The notes under the pieces are model-generated. The model did not search any database. It was not told where the DNA came from and saw nothing but the letters and a program-made list of their open reading frames with translations. A program made the translations under genes and the position numbers. From Deltaproteobacteria bacterium (GTDB lineage Bacteria; Desulfobacterota; Binatia; UBA9968), in contig VBKE01000001.1 in NCBI GenBank assembly GCA_005879605.1, positions 56,252-120,251 on the forward strand: a stretch of DNA of 64,000 nucleotides, given 5' to 3'. Shown one piece after another: positions 46,723-55,580 of the stretch (its first letter is position 1; every line of letters starts with the position of its first letter).

Positions 46723-46894
46723 TGGCTTCGAACACATCCCTCTCTTCCTCTAAGTCGCCGTGGTGCTCGGGTCCGCACGTTCACGAAAGTCGTCCTCATC
46801 GCGGGCACCTGCAGATGAACGCGCTATTTTACATTCGCAGTCGAGATTTTTCCTGCAAATATTTTGCGCTAAGACCACGACGGCGAGAAAAGAA

Positions 46895-47704
46895 ATGATA
46901 TCATGGGTTAGGCCTAGATATTTCAAAATGCTCCTGGACCCCTCTCGCAGTTCTGTCGCCATAGTGTTGATTTTTCGCGTTGCCTTGCTCGGTGCGCTTT
47001 CGTTAGCGACGCAATCTGCGGTCTCTGCTTCTCCCGCCGGAGACGAACCTTCACCCGTAGAATCGAAAGAACACCAAAGTGCGGCGGTTCGACACTTCAG
47101 GCGCTCAATCGCGAGAATGCAGCCGTTGATAAAGCGCTATGGGTACTGGGCTGCAGCAGGGGCGACGTTGGTAGAGGGGATGGGAATCCCCGCGCCCGGC
47201 CAAACCCTTCTCATAGCGGGGGCTTTCGAGGCTGCCCGCGGGCGGATGAACATCGCGCTGCTCCTGCTCCTTGTGACTGGCGGCGCTCTAGTAGGCAACA
47301 GCCTCGGTTATGTGATAGGCCGTTGGGCTGGCCGAGCCGCGCTGCACAAGCTCAAGGTCAACCCGCAGCGACAGCAGTACCTCGATGACCTTTTCAAGCG
47401 CCGTGGCGGCCCGATCATCCTGTTGGCGCGCTTTGTCGATGGGTTACGGCAGTTGAACGGGATAATCTCGGGCGTGATGAAGATGCCGTGGTGGACCTTC
47501 ACGGCGTACAACGTTGGCGGGGCGCTCCTATGGACTTTCGCCTGGGGGCTCGGAACTTACTATTTGGGTCGGGACATTCGCTTCATTGCAGCTTTTTTCC
47601 ATCGGCACCGCGCGTTCTTTTTCGCACTGAGCGTGACCGCTTTGCTCGCTTTGTTGGTCTACTTTTTTTCGCCCAAGAATAGGGCGTTAAACGAAGATGC
47701 ATAG
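46895..47704 (+). CDS. DedA family membrane protein
   Basis: 269 aa from ATG 46895 (46928 is an alternative). An N-terminal hydrophobic segment with an ASA-type site (VIFRVALLGALSLATQSAVSA region), then the DedA/SNARE-associated domain: YWAAAGATLVEGMGIPAPGQ, GGALVGNSLGYVIGRWAG, ARFVDGLRQLNGIISGVMKM. These proteins translocate undecaprenyl phosphate or lipids. The Glu and Arg of EGMGIPAPG and RFVDGLR are kept. Confidence 0.85.
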   Translation: MISWVRPRYFKMLLDPSRSSVAIVLIFRVALLGALSLATQSAVSASPAGDEPSPVESKEHQSAAVRHFRRSIARMQPLIKRYGYWAAAGATLVEGMGIPAPGQTLLIAGAFEAARGRMNIALLLLLVTGGALVGNSLGYVIGRWAGRAALHKLKVNPQRQQYLDDLFKRRGGPIILLARFVDGLRQLNGIISGVMKMPWWTFTAYNVGGALLWTFAWGLGTYYLGRDIRFIAAFFHRHRAFFFALSVTALLALLVYFFSPKNRALNEDA

Positions 47705-47829
47705 GCGCCAGGTTCGAAAGTAACGACTCTCGGCAACACCTTATTGCTTTCAAAAGCGAACGACGATTTTTGGTAACAAGAAAACTGCTAGCGTGAAGCA
47801 GCGGTTCAGTTGACACCGACGCTTTTCAC

Positions 47830-47934
47830 TCATGATTGCAGTATCGAATGTATCATACCCCAAGCGGCATAAAGGACTGTAAGCCCAACTACAAGCCAAA
47901 CCACGACCTTAAACCAAAATGGCATATCTCCCAT
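47830..47934 (-). CDS. Possible 34-aa single-span membrane peptide
   Basis: Too short for ordinary gene finding: MGDMPFWFKVVVWLVVGLTV then LYAAWGMIHSILQS. The hydrophobic core spans about residues 8-26. AGGG stands 9 nt before the ATG. Lies between DedA and TVP38 genes. Small membrane peptides of this kind often bind larger transporters, but nothing more can be said. Confidence 0.4.
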   Translation of the reverse strand: MGDMPFWFKVVVWLVVGLTVLYAAWGMIHSILQS

Positions 47935-48032
47935 GCTTTAATCCCTATCTCGTCTCAACGTTTCAGAAGCGAAGGACGCAAAAGTGCCCGGTAATCTAGT
48001 CTCTTGGAACCTCTCACTGGTAAACCAAATCA

Positions 48033-48749
48033 TCACTCATGCCGGATCGTTCTCAACCAGTGAACGAAACGGTCTTTACACAGGTAGCCGACAAATAGAA
48101 GGACCGCACAAAGAACGGCAATTATCGCTGCGGTCGGGTAATCTTGTTTTCTAATGCTCACCCCTTGGATTGTAAGCAGGTATGTCCCGGGCATGCGACC
48201 CAACGTGGATACAATCAAGAAGATGCTGAGCTTCATTCCCGTGAGGCCTAGGACATAACACAAAATGTCCTTTGGAAAACCGGGCAAGAGAAAAAGCAAG
48301 AAGCAGATTACTTCTCCTGTGTTCGTCGAGAGGAAGTTAAATTTGTCCAGAATGTCCTTCCTAATAAATCTCTCAACAAACGGTCTTCCCAAGATATCGG
48401 CAATCTCGAAAGCCGCCCACGAACCGAGCGTGAGTCCCAAGCTTGAGAAAAGAAACCCAAACGACACCCCATAAAGGTAGCCGCCCACTACGCCGGTCAA
48501 CTCTCCCGGTATCGGCGAGATAATCACCTGTAACGCTTGCAACAAGATAAACATGGCAGAAGAATAGGGCCCCAGGGAAACAAGGAATCGGGCCAGCCTT
48601 CTTCTCCTCGTGAATAACTTCCCAATTGTTTCAGCCGGTCCCATAACACTAAGTGGTTGTGGTCCGTAACGGCTCGAGAAGAAAATCAGTGCAATGAGCA
48701 GGACAAGAATCGTCCCTTTGATGAGAATCTTGCGTTGCTTGGTGGTCAT
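48033..48749 (-). CDS. TVP38/TMEM64 (VTT domain) family membrane protein
   Basis: 238 aa, about six membrane segments, member of the DedA/VTT superfamily: QVIISPIPGELTGVVGGYLYG and FLFSSLGLTLGSWAAFEIADILG, then LLFLLPGFPKDILCYVLGLTGM, the re-entrant signature. ATG 48749 begins MTTKQRKILIKGTILVLL; the frame is open to 48830 without a site. Lipid or polyprenyl phosphate translocation is the known activity of relatives. Confidence 0.85.
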   Translation of the reverse strand: MTTKQRKILIKGTILVLLIALIFFSSRYGPQPLSVMGPAETIGKLFTRRRRLARFLVSLGPYSSAMFILLQALQVIISPIPGELTGVVGGYLYGVSFGFLFSSLGLTLGSWAAFEIADILGRPFVERFIRKDILDKFNFLSTNTGEVICFLLFLLPGFPKDILCYVLGLTGMKLSIFLIVSTLGRMPGTYLLTIQGVSIRKQDYPTAAIIAVLCAVLLFVGYLCKDRFVHWLRTIRHE

Positions 48750-48918
48750 GACTAGAGACCGAAAGAAAAATGCATCAACAGCGAGAGGAAATGACGAGCG
48801 CGCGGCATAGTCTTTCGAAGCAACTAACACCGATTACCGATGAGTTTGGGTGATTTTAAATTCGCCAAGTAATGCTTGGACCGCGGGTTGGTTATCTAGT
48901 TAAGCGCGGTGGAGCAAA

Positions 48919-49128
48919 TCACTCGATCGCCTTTCCGTCGGTTTTATGTTGAGACGCTTGAGGTGGTGCTTTGGGATCGGGTTCCTCGCCCTCGAGTTCC
49001 TTCTTGAATCCCCGTATTGCCTCTCCGAGCCCCTTGCCAAGCTCCGGCAGTTTCTTCGGGCCAAAAACAACCAGCGCAACTAGAAAAATAACTATGAGGT
49101 GGAGAGGCTGAAAAAGACCTTCAAACAT
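48919..49128 (-). CDS. tatA: Twin-arginine translocase subunit TatA/E
   Basis: 69 aa: one membrane segment (LHLIVIFLVALVVFGPKKLPELGKGLG), the FGPKKLPELGKG hinge and amphipathic helix, then an acidic, polar tail (EGEEPDPKAPPQASQ). Stand-alone, without tatB or tatC. It may serve the Tat-type signals on the hydroxylases at 37.8-43.1 kb. Confidence 0.92.
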   Translation of the reverse strand: MFEGLFQPLHLIVIFLVALVVFGPKKLPELGKGLGEAIRGFKKELEGEEPDPKAPPQASQHKTDGKAIE

Positions 49129-49149
49129 AACGATTCTTCCGCGAGTTTG

Positions 49150-50931
49150 TCAGCGCAGTCGTATAGATGAGTTGTCTGTTTCGGCGCGGCAGCGATTTGA
49201 CACCAGAACAAAATCATCAAAGCTCGTGAGCCTCCTAGGAACTGCACCGACTTCCTTGGTCAGCCGGGGCAGGTTTTTTTCTTTCAGGAAGATCCGCAGC
49301 GGCAGTTCATTTTTGCCGCACTGAGCAGCGAACTCCTCAAAGGTAAAAAGGACCTGGCCGTAACCGGCGGCCGGAGCTGGACGCTTCTCCGCTACATAAA
49401 AACTGCCCATTATGTTTCCCTTCTCCGGTGACTGTACGAGCCAGATCGGTTTGTCAATCCGCAGATAGAACAGCAGCCCCTCGATATAAGTGTCGTAAAA
49501 TACCAGACGGTCCGGACGATCTATCAAAGCAGCCGTTGCCTGCGCGGTTGACTTTGCCGCACGACGGAACGAAGCTCTTGCCACAATCTGCCCGGCCAAA
49601 ATGAAAAAGAGAGCAAGGCTGACGGCAGTACACATGAAAGCCGCGCCCTGGCCTTTCCAAACACTCTTTAGATCACCGGCTACAAAAACTCCAAAAACGA
49701 GGGAGATAATAGTCCCGTACAACAGAAGCAGCGAAACGCTCTGAGGCACGTCGGATCTAATATCTCTCGCCAAGAGATTCGGCCACGCCGCCCCCACAAG
49801 AAGATAGACAATGAAGGCGACTATAAAAATTCCAGGAATGTAGAGTATCCTCGATCGCTTCGGGTCTTGCATTTTAGCGGCCACGGCTTGCCCCGTTAGG
49901 ATCGCCAGGGCCGGATAAATGGGCAAGATATAATGCGGTAGCTTAGCATTCGATGCTGAAAAAAAAGCAAAAGGTAGGATCACCCACAGGGTCAAAAGAA
50001 GATTCGCACCGGTGAACGTTCGATTCCACAGGTTTTTCGCCGTGACGGGTATGAAAAAACTCCAGGGTAAAAACCCGATTCCTAAAACCAAGAAAAAGTA
50101 ATACCAGGTCTTGGTGCGGCTGAAATGCGGTGTCAGGTAGCGAACAAAATGCTCTTCCCACAAAAAGTACCGTAGGTAGCCCGGATTTCTCGACTCTACC
50201 CATAAATACCAAGGCGCAACGACAGCAAAGTAGACAATGGTCCCTAGGAGGATATTGAGTCGCCTCAGCAAAAACCATTTACCTGTAAGCAACAGATAAA
50301 AGAAAATGACCGCACCCGGGATAACCAATGCGATCGGTCCCTTCACAAGCGTCCCGGCTCCCATCGCCGCATACATAAGGAGACAATGTCTTTTCCCGGC
50401 TCTCGGATCGTCGGTCTGTGTGACCGCATAAAATGAAAAAAGCGCCAAAGAGATGAACAAGGTCAAGGTCATGTCAAAGATCACAATCCGTGAGAATAAG
50501 AAGAACTCAAGGCTTGTGATCAAGACCAAAGAGCTCCACAAGCCCTCCTGCAATCCCCATTGAAGTCGAGCAAATCGGTAAACCAGAAAAATGCAACCAA
50601 GGCCTGCCAATGCGGATGGCAATCGAGCCGACCATTCCGACAGACCGAATAGCTTGAAAGAAATCGCCACTAACCAATAGAAAAAAATGGGCTTATCTAG
50701 AGTTGGCAGGAAATTTTGATAGGGTGTCACCCAGTCGCCTAACAATAGAATCTCCCGCGCTTTCTCCGCGTTTCTACCTTCATCCGGCTCGAACAAAGCT
50801 GAGCTGCCCAGGCTGCTAAAGACGATAACCAGGCATACTAAACAAACCAGCCAAAACCAGCTTCGTTCCCCGATGCCGCTCACGCGGTTCTGACTGGCTA
50901 TTGATTGCGAGATATTGCTCTGATCGATCAT
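49150..50931 (-). CDS. ArnT-like glycosyltransferase (second copy)
   Basis: 593 aa; ATG 50931 avoids a large overlap with the upstream gene (long frame to 51030 is open). N-terminal ALFEPDEGRNAEKAREILLL and TLDKPIFFYWLV parallel the 43739 protein, but the two are distant paralogues. Twelve or so membrane segments then a soluble C-terminal part. Lies 21 nt upstream of tatA and 38 nt downstream of the LptG-like gene. Confidence 0.85.
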   Translation of the reverse strand: MIDQSNISQSIASQNRVSGIGERSWFWLVCLVCLVIVFSSLGSSALFEPDEGRNAEKAREILLLGDWVTPYQNFLPTLDKPIFFYWLVAISFKLFGLSEWSARLPSALAGLGCIFLVYRFARLQWGLQEGLWSSLVLITSLEFFLFSRIVIFDMTLTLFISLALFSFYAVTQTDDPRAGKRHCLLMYAAMGAGTLVKGPIALVIPGAVIFFYLLLTGKWFLLRRLNILLGTIVYFAVVAPWYLWVESRNPGYLRYFLWEEHFVRYLTPHFSRTKTWYYFFLVLGIGFLPWSFFIPVTAKNLWNRTFTGANLLLTLWVILPFAFFSASNAKLPHYILPIYPALAILTGQAVAAKMQDPKRSRILYIPGIFIVAFIVYLLVGAAWPNLLARDIRSDVPQSVSLLLLYGTIISLVFGVFVAGDLKSVWKGQGAAFMCTAVSLALFFILAGQIVARASFRRAAKSTAQATAALIDRPDRLVFYDTYIEGLLFYLRIDKPIWLVQSPEKGNIMGSFYVAEKRPAPAAGYGQVLFTFEEFAAQCGKNELPLRIFLKEKNLPRLTKEVGAVPRRLTSFDDFVLVSNRCRAETDNSSIRLR

Positions 50932-50969
50932 GGGGAAATTTTGAGTCGCTTTAATTCCCCGAACGACTT

Positions 50970-52085
50970 TTATTCTTCGGTTGTAAAGTAGAAAAATCCG
51001 ATCATCGCGAAAATGGTATTGGGAATCCACGCGGCGATAGAGGCGGGCAGTGCTCCGCTATGGCCCAGGGAAATGCACAAGGCTGTCAGCACCCAATAAC
51101 CGAAGCCGACAACCATGGCAGCGCCAAAACTCAATGCGAGCCCCGCGCTCATTTGCTTCTTCAGCGCGAAAGGCGTCGCCAAGAGCACCATCAAAGGCGA
51201 GATAAATGGCAGCGCCAATTTTGTCTGGAGATCGACCTCGTCTGATGTCGTATCCATGCCCTTAGCCTTCATTTCAGAGATCTGTCTCTGTAGGTCGAAG
51301 AAGGTGAATTCTTCAGGGTCACGCGCCAGTAGCTTCAGATCATCTGGAGTGTTTGAAATGGTCGGCAAGTCAGTATCCTTTCGCCTAACCATTTTACCGT
51401 CTGCCAAGATATTCCATCCCGTCGCTTCTTTGGCCTCCCATTCATGACCATTCCACCGAGCGCTCGGAACCTCTACGAGACCTCGCAGGCTGAAATCTCG
51501 ATTGAGCAAAAAAACGGTGACGTGCTCAAGGACATTTGTTCGGGTATCGAAATTGCCGATGTTTATAAAGCTACCCTGCGCGCGTAGCCATATTTCGCGA
51601 GTTCCAAAAAGACTTTGCTGTTGCTTTTTTTGGATTTCTACTTTGTAAATGGCTTGGGCGCGATGAGCGAAGATCGGCACGAGAGCTTCGTTCCAGAAAA
51701 ACGTAAACAAACAAATAAACATAGAAAGTATCAAGAGAGGTAAAGCGATTCTCTGGACGCTGATCCCGCTTGAGCGCATGGCGGTAATTTCGTTCGTTCG
51801 CGCTGCCATACCCAAACAGAACAGAGTCGAAAACAGCGTGGCGAATCCGATCACGCGAGAAATCGAGAGCGGAGCGTTGTAAATAAAATAGCGAATCACG
51901 GTCCAAACCGGGATTGCATTGTCGAGAAAATTAGTGATCCGATCGAAAAAATCGACGACGATATACAATGATGTTGTAACCAGGAGACTGGAAAAAAAGA
52001 TCCGGAGAAATGCCCGAACTAAATAGCCGTCAATAATACTGCCCAAGGGGAGGTTTTTGATCCCTCCGCGCGTGTCCATCGGCAA
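50970..52085 (-). CDS. LptF/LptG family permease (YjgP/YjgQ)
   Basis: 371 aa: N-terminal membrane segments (IIDGYLVRAFLRIFFSSLL), RVIGFATLFSTLFCLGMAAR, NEITAMRSSGISVQRIALPL (the conserved ALRxxGIS element), a periplasmic jellyroll (about residues 155-260) and three C-terminal membrane segments. With LptB it extracts LPS from the inner membrane. Only one copy here; the partner permease and lptB are elsewhere. Resembles LptG by length and by a single-gene arrangement, but F or G cannot be decided. Confidence 0.85.
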   Translation of the reverse strand: MPMDTRGGIKNLPLGSIIDGYLVRAFLRIFFSSLLVTTSLYIVVDFFDRITNFLDNAIPVWTVIRYFIYNAPLSISRVIGFATLFSTLFCLGMAARTNEITAMRSSGISVQRIALPLLILSMFICLFTFFWNEALVPIFAHRAQAIYKVEIQKKQQQSLFGTREIWLRAQGSFINIGNFDTRTNVLEHVTVFLLNRDFSLRGLVEVPSARWNGHEWEAKEATGWNILADGKMVRRKDTDLPTISNTPDDLKLLARDPEEFTFFDLQRQISEMKAKGMDTTSDEVDLQTKLALPFISPLMVLLATPFALKKQMSAGLALSFGAAMVVGFGYWVLTALCISLGHSGALPASIAAWIPNTIFAMIGFFYFTTEE

Positions 52086-52244
52086 CTCTCAGCTCTTGTT
52101 TCGAAGTCTAGCTATACATCGACCGGCCCAAGCCAGTCCGGTATCCAGCTTAGTTTGGAACATAGCGACGATCCCTGAGCGCCTTCGAAAAAAGGTGAGT
52201 CCCTATCACACAGGTAGAACCCCGCCTTGCAATCATCGGGGTTT

Positions 52245-52346
52245 ACGGTAGCGCATTGATACTTCACGCTCAATTTTTGAAGCAGATTCAGAAGGGCTAA
52301 TTACGAGGAAATAAAGGGCTAGAGTATTCTAGCCCTTTAGAGCTAT
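52245..52346 (-). repeat. 102-nt repeat, copy B, upstream of the LptG-like gene
   Basis: See 46621. Here the hairpin is perfect over 11 bp (AAAGGGCTAGA / TCTAGCCCTTT, 4-nt loop at about 52324-52327) with TTTATTTC after it on the minus strand, 26 nt after the response-regulator stop, so it could be that operon's terminator. TTGAGC, 17 nt, TACCGT at the end faces the LptG-like gene 160 nt away. Confidence 0.8.
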
Positions 52347-52371
52347 CGCAACGGAGATGGTTCAGGCGGTC

Positions 52372-53040
52372 CTATTCGAGAGAGCTTTTCACGGTAACCA
52401 GGCCTTGCTGGATTGCCAGAGCGGCAGCCTGCACTCGGTTTTGGAGATGGAGTTTTGCGAGAATATTTTTGAGGTGATTCTTTACGGTGTTTTCCGCGAT
52501 ATCCAATCGGGTCCCGATTTCTTTGTTAGTGAGTCCCGCGGCCAACAGTTGGAGTACCTCTTTCTCCCGTTCCGTGAGGTCGGCCGCAGCGGTCGTTTGG
52601 GAATTTTTAGACGCCCTTGCGGCGAACTCTTTCAAAATTCTCGCGGCGGTCCCTTGAGAGAGGGGCGCTTCACCGCGAAACACGCCTTCCAGCAGTTCGC
52701 GCAGCTTCTCCGGCTCCACTTTTTTGGAAAGATAGCCGTGGGCTCCGCACTTGATCGCTTCAAACAGGTCCCTATCTTCCTCGGAGATCGTTAAGATGAC
52801 CACGCGGGTTGCCGGCAATGTGCTGGTAATCTGACGAGTTGCCTCTAAGCCGTTGACGACGGGCATATGAATGTCCATCAACACGAGATCCGGCTTCCCG
52901 GCCTGGGCCCTTGCGATCGCCTCTGCTCCGTTTTCAGCTTCGCCCATGATCTCGAAGCATTTTTCCTTTTCGAGGAGACTGGCCAAGCCCTTTCTGAAGA
53001 GAGTGTGGTCGTCAGCCAGCAGCACGCGAATGGTTTTCAT
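52372..53040 (-). CDS. NarL/LuxR-type response regulator
   Basis: 222 aa. Receiver: LLADDHTLFRKGLASLL, phospho-acceptor Asp 56 in DLVLMDIHMP, VVILTISEEDRD, and Lys in YLSKKVEP. HTH: LTEREKEVLQLLAAGLTNKEIGTRLDIAENTVKNHLKNIL, the GerE/LuxR domain. Start overlaps the kinase end by 29 nt. Targets unknown. Confidence 0.92.
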   Translation of the reverse strand: MKTIRVLLADDHTLFRKGLASLLEKEKCFEIMGEAENGAEAIARAQAGKPDLVLMDIHMPVVNGLEATRQITSTLPATRVVILTISEEDRDLFEAIKCGAHGYLSKKVEPEKLRELLEGVFRGEAPLSQGTAARILKEFAARASKNSQTTAAADLTEREKEVLQLLAAGLTNKEIGTRLDIAENTVKNHLKNILAKLHLQNRVQAAALAIQQGLVTVKSSLE

Positions 53041-54544
53041 CGAATCCTTGCTGTGCCAGCGGGAGCCGGATGATCATTAGGCTTCCCCGTCCCGGGACGC
53101 TGTTAATGCCAAGTATGCCGCCCACAGACTTGGCGCGATCTTTCATGGTCTCAAGGCCAAAGCGGAGACTTGTCTCCAAGGTTCTATCCGTGAAGAAACC
53201 CCTTCCGTCATCTTCGATGGTTATAGTGGCGGCGTCGTTGTCATTTTCTATCGTGATCTTCCCCTTCGTCGCCCGCGCGTGTTTAACGATGTTGGTCAAG
53301 GCCTCATGGATGATGCGGATCAACTGGATTTCTACTTGAGAAGAAAAATTGATCGTTTCGGGATGATCAACTTTGAGTTCCACGGGAATTTTTCTCACGT
53401 CGCTAAAATCCCTGAGATAATCGGCAAGGGCGGCGACGAGTCCGACGTGATTCTTCAGAGCGAGAGCGCGCAGGCCGAATATGGATTCGCGAAGGTTTTG
53501 ATAGGCTTCGTCAACGATCTGAAACAATTCCCTCAATAGGTTGTTGGTTTCAGTGGACGCGTTCCCGCCGAAGCTTCTTTCTGCCTCAATGAGTTTGATA
53601 CGAAGGAAGGCTAAGTCCTGGGCGAGGCTGTCGTGAAGCTCACAGGCCAATCGTTCTCGCTCGTCTAAAATGGCCAGCCCCTTTTGTTTGTCTTGGTGTT
53701 CTTTTAACTGTCCGGCCATGCGATTGAAGGCGTGGCTCAAGAGACCGATCTCGTCCCTCGATGTAATGGGCATATTTTCGGGGACTTCTCCCTTTGCGAT
53801 TTCGCTGGACCTTTCAGCGAGCTGACGGAGAGGGAGAGCAATCGCATGATGAAAGTAGCGTCTTGACGCCAGCAGAAAGACGGTGCCGATAAGAACCAAT
53901 GCGACATTGAAACCTATCGTCATTCTCATTTTTTGTCGGGTTTCCGAAACTAGCTGATCCTCGATTCTCTCGTGTTCCACGCTTATCCGATCAGTGAATC
54001 CTTGGATCCGCTGCTGTATCGCCTCCATCGCTTCCAGGGCGCGGGTATCCACGTCGCTACGCGATCGCTCGGGGCCATTCTGCGATTGGCCGACGATTCG
54101 CTCCGCGACCCGTTCGGCATCGGTAATCATTTGACGCATCTCTTGGATGTTTCGGTCGGATCCGCCGACGTTTTTGTAGAGCGTTAGCAGCGTTTCGAAA
54201 TCTGTCATGGAAGTACGTATCAGAGAACCGGGAATCGTTTTGTTTTGCAGTTGGGCCAGCTGGACCTGAGAAGTGAAATACTGTAATCGCCTATCTATTC
54301 GTTCTACGGTATGAACCTGCTCGCTCTGTCTGGCTATAACGTCTGACTTGAGAAGGTGGGAGCTTAAAAGATACAGAGAGCTTCCTCCAACCAAAAGGAC
54401 TAATATGAAAAGGGAAACAAAAACAAAGCTCAATCGGCGATCGATTCGCCCGGTGAACTCCGTTCGGGAGGAGTCATTTTGTGCTACACTTTGACTGTTT
54501 GCGCGATATGTGTTTGGGAATAAAAAGCCGGCCAAAGACGACAT
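53012..54544 (-). CDS. NarX-like sensor histidine kinase
   Basis: 510 aa: two membrane segments (about residues 36-60 and 215-235) flank a helical periplasmic sensor; HAMP (RQLAERSSEIAKGEVPENMP); HisKA_3 with phospho-His in RLACELHDSLAQDLAFLRIKL; HATPase with NIVKHARATKG, DDGRGF and FGLETMKDRAKSVGG. Partner of the regulator immediately downstream. Signal unknown; no nitrate-binding P-box was recognised. Confidence 0.9.
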   Translation of the reverse strand: MSSLAGFLFPNTYRANSQSVAQNDSSRTEFTGRIDRRLSFVFVSLFILVLLVGGSSLYLLSSHLLKSDVIARQSEQVHTVERIDRRLQYFTSQVQLAQLQNKTIPGSLIRTSMTDFETLLTLYKNVGGSDRNIQEMRQMITDAERVAERIVGQSQNGPERSRSDVDTRALEAMEAIQQRIQGFTDRISVEHERIEDQLVSETRQKMRMTIGFNVALVLIGTVFLLASRRYFHHAIALPLRQLAERSSEIAKGEVPENMPITSRDEIGLLSHAFNRMAGQLKEHQDKQKGLAILDERERLACELHDSLAQDLAFLRIKLIEAERSFGGNASTETNNLLRELFQIVDEAYQNLRESIFGLRALALKNHVGLVAALADYLRDFSDVRKIPVELKVDHPETINFSSQVEIQLIRIIHEALTNIVKHARATKGKITIENDNDAATITIEDDGRGFFTDRTLETSLRFGLETMKDRAKSVGGILGINSVPGRGSLMIIRLPLAQQGFDENHSRAAG

Positions 54545-54654
54545 CAGATTTCAACTATAGCATACGTAATCGGGCAATCTAGAGCATAGGTGATGGGTAA
54601 GAAGAGCCCAGGTTCCATCGTCTGGGACGAATTTCGAGTTTCATATCGAAGCTT

Positions 54655-55434
54655 TCATCGTGTGACGAGATTCCCCATGACTCTCCCGGCGAGGAGCGTC
54701 TGCATCCGGCGGGGAGTAAGCTTCAGAGCGTAGACCAACAATCGGTTATGCCAGCCCGGAATCGCAACCGGCTTCTTGCCAAGTTTTTTTAGTCCCAGTT
54801 CAACGACCGGTTGCACCGACATGGCAGCGACAGCGGATGAACCCGCGATTTCATGGAATTCTGTGTCCGTGGAGCCGGGACAGAGCGCTAGGACGTCCAC
54901 TCCATCCTTTTTTAGCTCGTAGCCCAGAGACTCGGCCAAAAAGAGTTCATAGACTTTGCTTGCGGCATAGCTAGCTTCAAAAGGAGTTGCAATGTACGCG
55001 CTTACCGAAGAGACGAAAATGATTCCCCCTCTTTTCCGCTGCGCCATTTGCCGCCCGAATACATGACTCAAAATCACGGGCGCGCGGCAGTTGACGTCCA
55101 GTAGGGCCAGCTCTTTTTCTAAATCATGCTCTAAAAATCTGCTCGCGACGCCGAAGCCGGCGTTGTTGATCAGCAGCCCCACATCGATGGATTCAGTTGC
55201 CGAAAGAATCAGCGGGAGGAAGTCAGGCTGGGACAAGTCGGCCGTGACGATGCGGAGTTGTATTTTGTGCCTGTTTTCTAACTCGCGCGCTAAATCTTCC
55301 ATTCTCTGTCGACGTCGAGCGACCAGCACCAGATTTAAACCCATTTCCGACAACTGCCGGGCAAACTCTGTGCCGATACCCGCGGAAGCACCGGTTACGA
55401 GCGCCCACGGCCCATAGCGGTCTCTAAATGTCAT
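54655..55434 (-). CDS. Short-chain dehydrogenase/reductase, DltE-like
   Basis: 259 aa: WALVTGASAGIGTEFARQLS (TGASAGIG loop), LVARRRQRMEDLARELE, LLINNAGFG, SSVSAYIATPFEASYAASKVYE (catalytic Ser and YAASK) and CPGSTDTEFH. Three Arg after the second strand favour NADP(H). C-terminus adds a hydrophobic-basic tail (LLVYALKLTPRRMQTLLAGR) that may touch the membrane. Isolated gene; substrate unknown. Confidence 0.88.
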   Translation of the reverse strand: MTFRDRYGPWALVTGASAGIGTEFARQLSEMGLNLVLVARRRQRMEDLARELENRHKIQLRIVTADLSQPDFLPLILSATESIDVGLLINNAGFGVASRFLEHDLEKELALLDVNCRAPVILSHVFGRQMAQRKRGGIIFVSSVSAYIATPFEASYAASKVYELFLAESLGYELKKDGVDVLALCPGSTDTEFHEIAGSSAVAAMSVQPVVELGLKKLGKKPVAIPGWHNRLLVYALKLTPRRMQTLLAGRVMGNLVTR

Positions 55435-55580
55435 CGCCGGGAACTCCTTTCTTCGAGCAGTGTATCTCGGCGAAAATCGCGCGCATAGTCAATGGCAAAG
55501 ATTTGCTGGCAAGTCCGCCTGGAAGATCAGAGACGGAACACTACGCCGAGAACGCCGAAAAATTATAGCGAGCGAATGAT

